64,000 nucleotides of DNA from Chitinophaga agri. GTDB lineage: Bacteria; Bacteroidota; Bacteroidia; Chitinophagales; Chitinophagaceae. Positions within the stretch are counted from its first letter, which is position 1. The number at the start of each line of letters is the position of its first letter. The stretch is taken from the NCBI RefSeq assembly GCF_010093065.1, contig NZ_CP048113.1:4340001-4404000 (forward strand). Direction: 5' to 3'. Of the stretch, positions 7,526-16,734 are shown piece by piece. The notes under the pieces are model-generated. The model was not told the origin of the DNA. It worked only from the letters and a program-made list of their open reading frames with translations, and ran no database searches. Made by a program: the position numbers and the translations under genes.

Positions 7526-9460
7526 ATGCAAACATCTGGTTTAGTCGGATGGCTGATGATCATCGGTCCGATATTGCTATGCCTTATTTTCTACAAGTTC
7601 ATCCTGCGCGTCTTCTTTGGTCTCGTGATCGTACCGGAAGACAAGATCGGGCTTGTCACCAAAAAATTCGTACTGATGGGTAAACAGGAGTTACCCGAAG
7701 GACGTATCCTCGCTACTGAAGGAGAAGCGGGTTTCCAGGCGCAAACACTGGCGCCGGGTATGTATTTCTGGAAATGGATCTGGCAGTATGAAGTTACTTT
7801 CCAGTCGTTCACTATCATCCCTACCGGTAAGATCGGTCTCGTACTGGCAAAGGATGGCGCTCCGCTGAATCCGGGGGCTGTACTGGCCCGCCGCGTAGAT
7901 TGTGACGCTTACCAGAGTGCGGAATCCTTCCTGAAAAATGGTGGTCAGAAAGGTCGTCAAACAGCTATCATGACGCCTGGTTCCTATCGTGTGAATACCT
8001 TCCTCTTTGAAGTAGAGATCACAGATATGACCACCGTTCCGGATAACACGGTAGCGATTGTTACCACACTGGAGGGACAGGCTATTGAAGCTGGTCAGAT
8101 CGCGGGTAAGATCATCCATGACCACAATAACTTCCAGGATGCGGATGCCTTTCTGAGTAACGGTGGATACAAAGGGTTACAGGAGCAGGTGATCCTCGCA
8201 GGTTCTTACTTCCTCAATCCATGGTTTGCCAAGGTAGAAATGCGTCAGATGACGGAGATTCCAATCAGCCATGTGGGTGTTGTTATCTCCTACGTAGGTC
8301 AGGATGGTGTGGACGTGAGCGGCGTTGAATTCAAACACGGTAACATCGTGGCCAAACACCATAAGGGTGTGTGGGCGGAGCCACTCGGACCAGGTAAGTA
8401 TCCGATCAATACCTACATCATGAAAGTGGAATATGTCCCTACGACCAACCTGGTACTGAACTGGGCTTCCGCACGCAGCGAAGCGCACCAGCTGGACAAA
8501 AATCTGTCTACCATTACAGTACGTAGTAAGGACGGTTTTACCTTCAACCTGGATGTTGCACAGATCATACACATCCCATCAACAGAGGCACCTAAAGTGA
8601 TCGCCCGTTTCGGCAACATGAGCAACCTCGTTACACAGGTACTGGAACCAACGATCGGCAACTACTTCCGTAACTCGGCCCAGGATGCGGAGGTGATCGA
8701 CTTCCTGAAGAGCCGTAAGGAACGGCAGGAGTCTGCGAAAACACATATCGGACGCGTACTGGAACAATACAACGTATTCGGTGTGGACACCCTTATAGGA
8801 GACATTGTTCCTCCCGAAAGTCTGATGAAAACACTGACCGACCGTAAACTGGCGGAAGAGCAGAAAGTAACCTACGAGACACAGATGCGTGCACAGGAAA
8901 CCAGACAGGTACTGGAAAAAGAAACAGCGATCGCAGATATCCAAAAAGAGATCGTAAAGGCCGACCAGGGTGTACTCATCGCGGAAAGGATCGCCGATGC
9001 TTCTGTAAAGAAAGCGACGGGTGACGCAAACAGTGTACGTCTCCAGGCGAATGCGGAAGCCGACAGAATGAAGTTACTGGCGAATGGTGAAGCGGAAAAA
9101 GTACGTGTACTGGCAAAGGCTGAAGCCGAAAGAACTGAGTTAACTGCGAAAGCTGACGCAGAAAAGATCTCCCTGACTGGTAATGCGGAAGCAGAAAAGA
9201 TCCTGGCGATCGGTAAGTCAAGTGCGGAGTCTTATAAACTGGCGGTAGAAGCGATGGGTGGTAACAACTTTACGCAGTTGAAGGTGATGGAAGCCATCGG
9301 TGAACAGCATATCAAGATCATGCCTGACATCCTCATCAGCGGTGGAGATTCGACTAATGGTCCTATCGGCGGACTGCTGGGCATGAAACTACTGGAACAA
9401 CTTGCCAACAAACAGGAAGCCGAAAAAACTGAGCAAGCAGAAAAATCTGAGAACAAATAG
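7526..9460 (+). CDS. Flotillin-like SPFH protein with repeated N-terminal modules
   Basis: The 644-aa protein has an N-terminal transmembrane segment (residues 9-30). Four successive beta-rich modules follow at about 36-98, 99-171, 172-246 and 247-304. Each opens with a line such as DKIGLV, GKIGLVLAKDG, NTVAIVTTLEG or HVGVVISYVGQDG and closes with a PG(x)Y core and a V(x)IP-type end. An SPFH/band-7 domain follows (about 305-430), then a long helical coiled coil (430-600) with many AEAEK-like heptads. Flotillins form membrane-bound cage-like oligomers that organise membrane microdomains. The repeats plus SPFH plus helix order also recalls major vault protein. No NfeD gene is adjacent. A terminator follows at 9493-9523. 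Confidence 0.9.
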   Translation: MQTSGLVGWLMIIGPILLCLIFYKFILRVFFGLVIVPEDKIGLVTKKFVLMGKQELPEGRILATEGEAGFQAQTLAPGMYFWKWIWQYEVTFQSFTIIPTGKIGLVLAKDGAPLNPGAVLARRVDCDAYQSAESFLKNGGQKGRQTAIMTPGSYRVNTFLFEVEITDMTTVPDNTVAIVTTLEGQAIEAGQIAGKIIHDHNNFQDADAFLSNGGYKGLQEQVILAGSYFLNPWFAKVEMRQMTEIPISHVGVVISYVGQDGVDVSGVEFKHGNIVAKHHKGVWAEPLGPGKYPINTYIMKVEYVPTTNLVLNWASARSEAHQLDKNLSTITVRSKDGFTFNLDVAQIIHIPSTEAPKVIARFGNMSNLVTQVLEPTIGNYFRNSAQDAEVIDFLKSRKERQESAKTHIGRVLEQYNVFGVDTLIGDIVPPESLMKTLTDRKLAEEQKVTYETQMRAQETRQVLEKETAIADIQKEIVKADQGVLIAERIADASVKKATGDANSVRLQANAEADRMKLLANGEAEKVRVLAKAEAERTELTAKADAEKISLTGNAEAEKILAIGKSSAESYKLAVEAMGGNNFTQLKVMEAIGEQHIKIMPDILISGGDSTNGPIGGLLGMKLLEQLANKQEAEKTEQAEKSENK

Positions 9461-9492
9461 TAACCCTTTCATCCATTTTTCATATATACAAG

Positions 9493-9523
9493 AAGGGCTG
9501 TCCGCTAATCGCGGACAGCCCTT
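9493..9523. terminator. Bidirectional terminator
   Basis: Perfect 13-bp arms AAGGGCTGTCCGC/GCGGACAGCCCTT with a 5-nt loop, between the convergent flotillin and DUF1275 genes. Confidence 0.85.
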
Positions 9524-9545
9524 TACTTATCTTCCAAAAGAAACA

Positions 9546-10223
9546 TTAAATAAAAGCGATCAACAGCAGGAGCAGACCCGGCACGGCGACTGTCCACAGC
9601 CCGAAATGTGCTGCCAGAAATGCACCAGCCACACAGCCTCCCAGGAAGCCTCCGATGATGATGATCTGCTTGCCGAAAGCGGGGCGTTTGTCACTGTTCC
9701 ATACACCCGGCATGAGTATCTTTGCTATATCCAGTGTGAGCTGGGTCACATTCCCGGTCATCATGGTAGTCGGTGCGTAGGCAGCAGTAGCATACATACG
9801 CCCGAAGGCATTCTGTATACCCATGGCCAGTACGATCACGTAGGGCAGGATAGCCGCCCAGGTAGTGCCTGGTCGGTCAAAGGCAAGATCCAGACCGCCT
9901 GTTACCAACAAGATCACTCCTTCGACAAATAACAGGGTATATGGGCTTTTTAGCTTAGGCGCATAATAACCCGAGGCTATTACAGCCAGCGTGAACACCG
10001 GGAAGGATAGCAGTTTCAGCCAGGATTGTGTTTCAGCGCCCCTGATAAGATCATAGGCAAACACCACAAAGTTACCCGTCACATGCGCAGAGAATAATTC
10101 CTGTGCAGCGGTGAATGTAGCCGCATCGCAGAACCCGGCAGTGAAAGCCAGTATAATGCTGACGTAGGCTATATTTTTCTTCTCGTCCATATCCATTATC
10201 TTAAATGAGCTCTTAACATCCAC
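9546..10223 (-). CDS. YoaK/DUF1275 family membrane protein
   Basis: The 225-aa protein has about six transmembrane helices and the family features FTAGFCDAATF near the N terminus, HVTGNFVVF, and the later MGIQNAFGRMYA and TMMTGNVTQL. DUF1275 proteins are inner-membrane proteins of unknown function. The first ATG would overlap the dps gene by 28 bases. A start at MDMDEKK (genomic 10196) gives a 1-base contact with the dps stop and is more likely. It is last in a run of minus-strand genes with dps and a DoxX-like gene. Confidence 0.85.
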   Translation of the reverse strand: MDVKSSFKIMDMDEKKNIAYVSIILAFTAGFCDAATFTAAQELFSAHVTGNFVVFAYDLIRGAETQSWLKLLSFPVFTLAVIASGYYAPKLKSPYTLLFVEGVILLVTGGLDLAFDRPGTTWAAILPYVIVLAMGIQNAFGRMYATAAYAPTTMMTGNVTQLTLDIAKILMPGVWNSDKRPAFGKQIIIIGGFLGGCVAGAFLAAHFGLWTVAVPGLLLLLIAFI

Positions 10224-10675
10224 GCCATTTTCTCATGTGTTTCCATCAGGCCGGTGATATAGTCACTGGTACCCTGATCATTCCATTCATTGGCAAAACG
10301 GTCAATGTTCTCCCGCAGGTGAATGATGATACTTTCATGATCAGCGAGCAGTTCGCCGATGAAGCCAGCGCCATCATTTGCAGCACGGCTTTTCTCGGTG
10401 AGGTGTGTCAGTTGCAGGTAGTCCTTCAGGGTAGCGGGAGAGTAGTGCCCCAGTGAACGGACACGTTCTGCCACGCTATCCATGATCTCGTCCAGCTCTT
10501 CATACTGAGCTTCAAAGAATACGTGTTTGGAGTGAAAGTCAGGACCTTCCACGTTCCAGTGAGCGTTACGTGTTTTGGTGTATAATACAAATTCGTCTGC
10601 CAGTATTTTGATCATCTCATGAGCTACTGAAGCAAGATTTTCTTTCTTAATGCCGATATTTGGTTCCATCTGCAA
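10196..10675 (-). CDS. dps: Dps-family DNA-protection ferritin
   Basis: The 159-aa protein has the length and ferroxidase signature of Dps: NAHWNVEGPDFHSKHVFFE, then YEELDEIMDSVAERVR. These carry the His, Asp and Glu ligands shared between subunits of the dodecamer. Dps oxidises Fe(II) with peroxide, stores iron and shields DNA in stress. The start may be the internal Met (MEPNIGIKK), two codons in. It follows the DoxX-like gene by 6 bases and touches the DUF1275 gene, so the three are probably cotranscribed. Confidence 0.95.
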   Translation of the reverse strand: MQMEPNIGIKKENLASVAHEMIKILADEFVLYTKTRNAHWNVEGPDFHSKHVFFEAQYEELDEIMDSVAERVRSLGHYSPATLKDYLQLTHLTEKSRAANDGAGFIGELLADHESIIIHLRENIDRFANEWNDQGTSDYITGLMETHEKMAWMLRAHLR

Positions 10676-10681
10676 ATAGTT

Positions 10682-11116
10682 TTATTGTGTTAATATTGAA
10701 TAGATGTAATGATCTGCTGAAAGGGTACCAGCCCCTATACATAAGAGGAAAAGAAAACACAGCGTGTACATATAGGGTACATCTCTCACCTCCGCATTGT
10801 CATGACGATGTACAACAAAATAGCCGATCGCAGTTACACCGATAATAGGTAGTACCACGAGCCTGGTACCGATACCGATCATCACGAGAAAAGGCGCTAC
10901 GGTATCTGCCAGTGTCGCCATCAAACCATTCAGCTTATCAGGCAGGTGCAGGGGATTGGGCACGTGTTCACGCTCACCATTTTCCACTCTGAACTTTTTT
11001 AGTCCATGCACCCTGAATAATTCAAATGCCAGTAAAATCCTGAATACCAGCAACACCCAGTTATTGAATTCACTCCCTGCATCAGAGTACAGTACTTCCT
11101 TTATTATCCCGATCAT
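10682..11116 (-). CDS. DoxX-like membrane protein
   Basis: This 144-aa protein has four hydrophobic segments (about 18-35, 68-85, 88-103 and 115-135) and the DoxX-like order RILLAFELFRVHGLKKF with a later PFLVMIGIGTRLVVLPI. DoxX-like proteins occur in many bacteria, in some cases linked to oxidative stress or sulfur metabolism, and the role here is unknown. It lies 19 bases downstream of the amidohydrolase gene and 6 bases upstream of dps, which supports a stress-linked operon. Confidence 0.8.
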   Translation of the reverse strand: MIGIIKEVLYSDAGSEFNNWVLLVFRILLAFELFRVHGLKKFRVENGEREHVPNPLHLPDKLNGLMATLADTVAPFLVMIGIGTRLVVLPIIGVTAIGYFVVHRHDNAEVRDVPYMYTLCFLFLLCIGAGTLSADHYIYSILTQ

Positions 11117-11135
11117 TCTCTTCTCTTGTTATAAA

Positions 11136-13034
11136 TTAGAAAGCAAAACAGGAGCAACCCAGGGCTCCCCAGAAAGCGGTATAGTTATTCACAGGTACCT
11201 CACTCATACGTGCTTTGTCATGATCATGACCATGCACACCGCAACTACCGATACATTGGTGCACCATGGCACTAATATCAGCAGAAGTACCAGCACTCGC
11301 CTTACCAGCAGGAGCTTTGGCACTCAGCTTATGAGCAGCAGGAGCATAATATCCGTTGTAGATAGCGGTTGGAGACCAGTCAGGCAGCACCGGAATAGGC
11401 GGCGGCCCCCATTGCTGGAAATCATCTTTTGCATACACGATACGGCCATCTACGATGGTCAGTGCGGCTTCGATAGATTTGATCTCTTCATCTTCGATCG
11501 TGAAATAATCTCTGTCAAGTACGGTGACATCCGCCAGCATACCGGTTTTAATGGCGCCTTTCTTCTGTTGCTCATTAGAAAACCACGCACTGCCTTTGGT
11601 ATACAGCTCCAGTGCGGTCTCTCTGCTCAGACGTTGTTCGTCGTTATAGAGTTCCAGTCCACCGACAGTCTTACCTGCACTTAACCAATACAGTCCTATC
11701 CATGGGTTATAACTCGATACACGGGTAGCATCCGTACCGGCACCCACCGGCACCTCCATGTCCAGCATTTTCTTAACCGGTGGTGTTTGTCCTGCTGCTA
11801 TTTTGCCATATCTGTCAGTAAAATATTCTCCCTGAAAAGCCATCCTGCTTTGTACTGCAATACCACCACCCAATACTTTCACACGCTCTATATTCTTCTC
11901 ATCAATTGTTTCGGCATGGTCGAATATCCATGGCAAACCATCGAATGGGATCTCTCTGTTCACCTTCTCAAAGACATTGAGGAAACGGGTGATACTTTCG
12001 TTATAGGTAGCGTGCAAACGGAAAGGCCAGCGATTTGCCACCAGCAGTCTGACAACCCTTTCCAGCTCTTCTTCCATCACTTCCGGAAGATCAGGACGAG
12101 GGTTCATAAATGACTCAAAGTCGGCGGCAGAGAAAACCAGCATTTCACCGGCACCATTGTGACGATACATATCGTCTCCCTGATACAGCTTTACAGACTT
12201 CACCCAGCTATCAAAATCTTCCTCTTCATGCTTAGGGCGTTGTGTGAACAGGTTGTATGCGATACGTACTGTCAGCTCACCATTTTTATGCAGCTCGTCT
12301 ATTACTTTATAGTCATCCGGAAAATTCTGAAACCCACCACCTGCGTCAATTACACTGGTAATACCCAGGCGGTTCATTTCCCGCATGTAATGACGGGAAG
12401 AGTTCAGCTGGTATTCGTAGGACAGCTTAGGACCTTTAGCCAGCGTCGCGTAGAGTATAGCAGCACTGGGGGAAGCCAGCAGCAGGCCGGTTGGCTCTCC
12501 GCTGATATTACGCTGGATCTTACCCCCCACAGGATCAGGCGTATCTTTTGTATAACCTACAGCTTTTAGCGCAGCCCTGTTCAGCAATGCACTATTGTAC
12601 AGATGCATGATGAATACCGGCGTATCGGGTGCAGCGTCATTGATCTCTTCGAGCGTAGGCATACGTCTTTCGGCAAACTGGAATTCACTCCATCCACCGA
12701 TGATACGCACCCATTGGGGCGTGGGCGTACGTGCCACCTGCTCTTTCAGCATCCTCATCGCATCAGCGAGTGAAGGCACACCATCCCAGCGCAGTTCCAG
12801 GTTATAATTCAGACCACCACGGATCAGATGTGTATGAGAATCGTTAATACCAGGAATTGTACGTTTTCTTTTCAGATCGATCACTTTGGTATTATCGTCT
12901 GCATATTTCATCACAGCGCTATCGTCTCCCACTGCTACAAACTTGCCATCTTTAATGGCAACGGCTGTTGCAGTCGGATTATCACGATCTACTGTATGAA
13001 TATTCCCGTTATAAAGTATTAAATCCGCTTTCAT
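11136..13034 (-). CDS. YtcJ-type amidohydrolase with Cys/His-rich C-terminal tail
   Basis: A metal-dependent amidohydrolase of the YtcJ/exoenzyme-regulatory AepA class. The chosen start (MKADLILYNGN, 13034) gives the usual beta-sandwich opening. An open frame extends upstream to 13127 but its 31 extra residues look unlike the family. Metal-binding SHTHL is near residue 65, with later HATY, DHAET and GTDATR motifs of the TIM barrel. Residues after about 540 form an unusual tail that is Ala/Pro rich and then has CIGSCGVHGHDHD and a terminal CSCF, which could bind metal. Substrate unknown. It is followed by the DoxX-like and dps genes at close spacing and preceded by the isochorismatase gene 174 bases away. 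Confidence 0.9.
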   Translation of the reverse strand: MKADLILYNGNIHTVDRDNPTATAVAIKDGKFVAVGDDSAVMKYADDNTKVIDLKRKRTIPGINDSHTHLIRGGLNYNLELRWDGVPSLADAMRMLKEQVARTPTPQWVRIIGGWSEFQFAERRMPTLEEINDAAPDTPVFIMHLYNSALLNRAALKAVGYTKDTPDPVGGKIQRNISGEPTGLLLASPSAAILYATLAKGPKLSYEYQLNSSRHYMREMNRLGITSVIDAGGGFQNFPDDYKVIDELHKNGELTVRIAYNLFTQRPKHEEEDFDSWVKSVKLYQGDDMYRHNGAGEMLVFSAADFESFMNPRPDLPEVMEEELERVVRLLVANRWPFRLHATYNESITRFLNVFEKVNREIPFDGLPWIFDHAETIDEKNIERVKVLGGGIAVQSRMAFQGEYFTDRYGKIAAGQTPPVKKMLDMEVPVGAGTDATRVSSYNPWIGLYWLSAGKTVGGLELYNDEQRLSRETALELYTKGSAWFSNEQQKKGAIKTGMLADVTVLDRDYFTIEDEEIKSIEAALTIVDGRIVYAKDDFQQWGPPPIPVLPDWSPTAIYNGYYAPAAHKLSAKAPAGKASAGTSADISAMVHQCIGSCGVHGHDHDKARMSEVPVNNYTAFWGALGCSCFAF

Positions 13035-13208
13035 GAGCTTGTATTTGAAAGGCTGTATTAATGCAACGTGGCGAAACCGGAGAGGACAATCCTCCATTAT
13101 GCTGTGAAGCGGAGGTGCGTCGTACACACCTCCTTCACAGATCTTAAACCCCTGTCCTGTTGTATTTTCAGCAGTTGATCCCTGCTGTATAGCATATAAA
13201 AAGTACGA

Positions 13209-13874
13209 TTAGTGTTTCAGCATGTTATGTGCATAGTGGATACCTATGCCATAACCACCTGAATGTTTCTTCATCAGGGTAGTTACTGGTTCGTAGGTCT
13301 CAGTTCTTGCCCAGTCACGCTGCAGCTCCAGTACATACTGTACAGAGGTAATAGGAATAGCACCTGCCTGGATCATACGCTGTACCGCTCTTTCGTGTGC
13401 TTCAGCAGTAACGTCACCACATGCATCTGTGATCACATACACCTCATAGCCTTCAGCGATAGCAGAGAGCGCAGGACCTACAATACATACACCTGTCCAC
13501 AGACCACCCAGTACTATCTTTTTCTTTCCTTTACCAACGATAGCCCTGTAAGCGTTGATGTCTTCCCATGTATTCATGGAAGTTCTGTCGATATAACCGG
13601 AAGTAGCCTGTGGATATGCTTCTTCCAGTTCCATGAATACGGGTCCGCTAAAACTTTCTTCTGCTACAGTGGTAACTACAGTAGAAACATTAAAAATTTT
13701 AGAACCACCGGCGATCAGTGCGATGTTCTGGCGCAGTTCAATGATATCAATGCTTTTAGTAGCGAAACCCATCTGACCTTCATAATCAATCAATACCAGT
13801 GTGTGGTTATCTGGTGTCAGTAGTGCTGGTGATGGCTGAGCTTCTTTTCCCGTGTGTTTAGTCGCAATAGACAT
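13209..13874 (-). CDS. Isochorismatase-family cysteine hydrolase
   Basis: The 221-aa protein has the isochorismatase/nicotinamidase fold with the catalytic triad visible as D30 (LVLIDYEGQMG), a lysine in the KGKKKIVLGG stretch (about 115-119) and nucleophile C130 (LWTGVCIVG). The family cleaves amides or related bonds, for example of nicotinamide, carbamoylsarcosine or hydrazides; the substrate here is unknown. It has its own promoter at 13923-13956 and may be transcribed together with the downstream amidohydrolase. Confidence 0.92.
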   Translation of the reverse strand: MSIATKHTGKEAQPSPALLTPDNHTLVLIDYEGQMGFATKSIDIIELRQNIALIAGGSKIFNVSTVVTTVAEESFSGPVFMELEEAYPQATSGYIDRTSMNTWEDINAYRAIVGKGKKKIVLGGLWTGVCIVGPALSAIAEGYEVYVITDACGDVTAEAHERAVQRMIQAGAIPITSVQYVLELQRDWARTETYEPVTTLMKKHSGGYGIGIHYAHNMLKH

Positions 13875-14241
13875 GATATATAATTTAGAATGAGTGAATT
13901 ACTATGTGGTGCATTATGGGATCAAAGTTATCTACGCATGAGCTGGGGGACAATTGCCATATGCCTTCAAATGTTGTATAAATTATCGGAGCATAATTGC
14001 GGCTATTTTCAGCTCATTTTCGTGTGGTATAAAACACGGGAGCTACTCCTGTGAGAGATGCTGGTATGAGCTTTTTCGCTCATCCGGCAATAAATAGAAA
14101 ATGAGCCGGTTATCCGCTTGAAAACCCCGACATTGAAAAATATTCTGAAATTCCCCTCCCTACTTGTTATTTTTACTCAAAGCTGATTAATTGAATGATT
14201 GTCAATTAACTCAACATAATAGAATCTTATCAACAGGTCCA
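13875..14241. other. Divergent intergenic region with clustered ATGAGC sites
   Basis: The hexamer ATGAGC or its complement GCTCAT occurs at 13938-13943, 14012-14017, 14066-14071, 14078-14083 and 14101-14106. The copies at 14066-14083 form a perfect inverted repeat with a 6-nt centre. The region serves the isochorismatase promoter on the minus strand and the GH3 gene on the plus strand. Confidence 0.45.
13923..13956 (-). promoter_or_regulatory. Bacteroidota-type promoter for the isochorismatase gene
   Basis: On the minus strand ATTG and, 20 bases later, TAACTTTG match the TTG/TAnnTTTG consensus. The -7 box (plus-strand 13923-13930) is about 50 bases upstream of the start codon at 13874. Confidence 0.6.
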
Positions 14242-16665
14242 ATGAAAATGAAAAAATTCACCGGTACCCGCAGCTATTTCTTGCTTTGCATAGCAATGCT
14301 CGGACTGGGCACAACGGCCTTCGGGCAGGTCAAAAAGACAAACGCCAGCACTATTATTTACAAAAATCCAACGGCTCCGGTTGACGCCAGGGTAAAAGAT
14401 TTGCTGAAAAGAATGACGCTGGAAGAGAAAGTAGGGCAGCTATGCACCCTGCTGGGATGGGAGATGTATGATAAAAAAGGCGATTCCGTTGGCGTAAGCG
14501 AGACATTTAAAGCTGTCATGGCCAAAAGGCATATTGGTAGTTTCTGGGCGACACTCAGGGCTGACCCCTGGACAAAAAAGACGTTAGTGACCGGTTTATC
14601 GCCTAAACAGGCGGCAATGGCCACTAATGCCATGCAAAAGTATATGATGGAAAATACCCGCCTGGGAATTCCATTATTACTAGCCGAGGAGTGCCCTCAT
14701 GGACACATGGCGATCGGTACTACCGTATTCTCTACCTCCATCGGTCAGGCCAGCACCTGGGACCCTGCGCTGATACAGGAAATGGCTGGCGCCATTGCCA
14801 AAGAGGCCCGTGTACAGGGTGCACACATTGGTTATGGTCCGGTACTGGACCTGGTACGTGAGCCCCGCTGGTCCAGACTGGAAGAAACCTATGGTGAAGA
14901 TCCTTATCTGATCAGTCAGATGGGTATTGCCATGGTAAAAGGTTTCCAGGGTACCGGCATTGGCAGCGGCAGCAACGTAATATCTACCCTGAAACATTTC
15001 ACGGCGTACGGTTCGCCGGAAGGTGGTCATAACGGGGGCATTGCGCTCACCGGACTGCGTGACCTGTATTCGTCCTACCTGCCTCCTTTCCAGGCAGCTA
15101 TAAAAGCGGGTGCGCTGTCTATCATGGCCTCCTATAACTCGATTGACGGCGTACCATGCAGTTCCAACAGCTTCCTGCTGAAAGATGTGCTGGTAAAACA
15201 GTGGGGCTTCAGAGGCTTCTCTGTATCTGACCTGGGCGGTATTCCGGGCGTACGTTCTACACATAAAGTTGCCGCAACGATGGAAGAAGCGGCAGCACTG
15301 GCCATCAACGCCGGGCTGGATGCAGACCTGGGTGGTGAGGCATATGGCGAGGCATTGATCAAGGCTTTCAACAATAAGAAAGTGACCATGGCAACGATCG
15401 ATACGGCTGTGGCACATGTGCTCAGACTGAAGTTCACCATGGGCTTATTCGAGCACCCTTACGTTGATCCGGCAGTAGCAGAGAAAACTGTTGCGACAGC
15501 GGCCAACGCGGCACTGTCAAAACGTGTAGCTACAGCATCCATCGTACTGATGAAGAATGAGAATGGGTTACTGCCACTGAAAAAGACAATTAAGAACCTG
15601 GCTGTCATCGGGCCGAATGCAGACAATATCTACAATCAGTTAGGTGACTATACCGCTCCTCAGCCGGCAGAAAAAATAGTAACAGTGCTGGAAGGCATCA
15701 AAGCAAAAGTATCGCCTGACACAAAGGTGACCTATGTGAAAGGTTGTGCGATCCGTGATACAGCACATGCCAATATCAGCGAAGCAGTAGCTGCCGCGCA
15801 ACAGGCAGATGCGGTTGTGATCGTACTCGGTGGTTCCAGTGCACGCGACTTTGAGACCACCTTCCAGAGCACAGGTGCAGCGGAAGTGAAAGCCTCAGAA
15901 GTGGCTGTCAGCGACATGGAAAGTGGTGAAGGCTATGACAGGGTAAGCCTTGATCTGATGGGCTTACAATCCAACCTGCTGCAAAGCATCGCGGCAACCG
16001 GCAAACCAGTTATACTGGTATTGATCGAAGGCCGTCCGCTAAATATCAACTGGGCCGCTCAGCACATACCGGCTATCGTGAATGCCTGGTATCCTGGTCA
16101 GGAAGGTGGCCACGCAGTCGCGGATGTACTCTTCGGCGATTACAATCCTGCCGGCCGTTTACCGGTATCCATCCCTAAATCGGTAGGACAGTTGCCTGTT
16201 TACTATAACTACAAAAGCGCTGCAAGACATGACTATGTTGAGATGGACGCAAAACCTCTCTACAGCTTTGGTCATGGCCTGAGTTATTCAACCTTTGAAT
16301 ACAAAGATCTGCAGTCAAATGTACAGGCAACGGGCAGCAACCTGAAAGTAACTGTTAGCTTCAAACTGAAAAACACCAGTACAGTAGCAGGCGATGAAGT
16401 GGCACAGCTGTATCTCCGCGATGATGCCAGCTCTGTTGTTACAGCCGTAAAACAGCTGAAGAAATTCCAGCGCGTACACCTGGCAGCAGGAGAGGAGAAG
16501 ACCATCACCTTCGAGCTGTTCGCTGATGATCTCAGACTGCTGAACACCGCTATGAAATGGGTCGTAGAACCAGGTACATTCTCCCTGATGGTAGGGGCTT
16601 CCTCTGAAGACATCCGCCTGAATGGAAAGTTCGAGGTAAAACAAGAGATAGTATGTAAATATTAA
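14242..16665 (+). CDS. bglX: Secreted GH3 beta-glucosidase (BglX-like)
   Basis: The chosen start (MKMKKFTG, 14242) gives a good signal peptide ending near TTAFGQ. The open frame itself runs from 14191. The protein has the three usual GH3 parts: a TIM barrel (about 45-370), an alpha/beta sandwich (about 410-640) and a C-terminal fibronectin-III-like domain (about 710-800). The substrate-binding KHFTAYGSPEGGHNGG and nucleophile Asp in SVSDLGG (codon at 15229) are present, as is the acid/base Glu in SGEGYDRVSL. It probably removes terminal beta-glucose or xylose units from oligosaccharides in the periplasm. It is monocistronic with a terminator at 16684-16718. Confidence 0.93.
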   Translation: MKMKKFTGTRSYFLLCIAMLGLGTTAFGQVKKTNASTIIYKNPTAPVDARVKDLLKRMTLEEKVGQLCTLLGWEMYDKKGDSVGVSETFKAVMAKRHIGSFWATLRADPWTKKTLVTGLSPKQAAMATNAMQKYMMENTRLGIPLLLAEECPHGHMAIGTTVFSTSIGQASTWDPALIQEMAGAIAKEARVQGAHIGYGPVLDLVREPRWSRLEETYGEDPYLISQMGIAMVKGFQGTGIGSGSNVISTLKHFTAYGSPEGGHNGGIALTGLRDLYSSYLPPFQAAIKAGALSIMASYNSIDGVPCSSNSFLLKDVLVKQWGFRGFSVSDLGGIPGVRSTHKVAATMEEAAALAINAGLDADLGGEAYGEALIKAFNNKKVTMATIDTAVAHVLRLKFTMGLFEHPYVDPAVAEKTVATAANAALSKRVATASIVLMKNENGLLPLKKTIKNLAVIGPNADNIYNQLGDYTAPQPAEKIVTVLEGIKAKVSPDTKVTYVKGCAIRDTAHANISEAVAAAQQADAVVIVLGGSSARDFETTFQSTGAAEVKASEVAVSDMESGEGYDRVSLDLMGLQSNLLQSIAATGKPVILVLIEGRPLNINWAAQHIPAIVNAWYPGQEGGHAVADVLFGDYNPAGRLPVSIPKSVGQLPVYYNYKSAARHDYVEMDAKPLYSFGHGLSYSTFEYKDLQSNVQATGSNLKVTVSFKLKNTSTVAGDEVAQLYLRDDASSVVTAVKQLKKFQRVHLAAGEEKTITFELFADDLRLLNTAMKWVVEPGTFSLMVGASSEDIRLNGKFEVKQEIVCKY

Positions 16666-16683
16666 TCTGTATGATATAAAAAG

Positions 16684-16718
16684 AAAAGGGCTCCCGCAGG
16701 TTGCAGGAGCCCTTTTTC
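16684..16718. terminator. Terminator between bglX and the receiver-kinase gene
   Basis: AAAAGGGCTCC/GGAGCCCTTTT with an inner GCA/TGC pairing, followed by T residues on the plus strand. It separates convergent genes and can work in both directions. Confidence 0.85.
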
Positions 16719-16734
16719 TTTGTTTGAGACTTGT

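Noticed and set aside
13035..13127. N-terminal extension of the amidohydrolase frame
   Set aside because: The 31 extra residues do not resemble the family; MKADLILYNGN at 13034 fits as the start.
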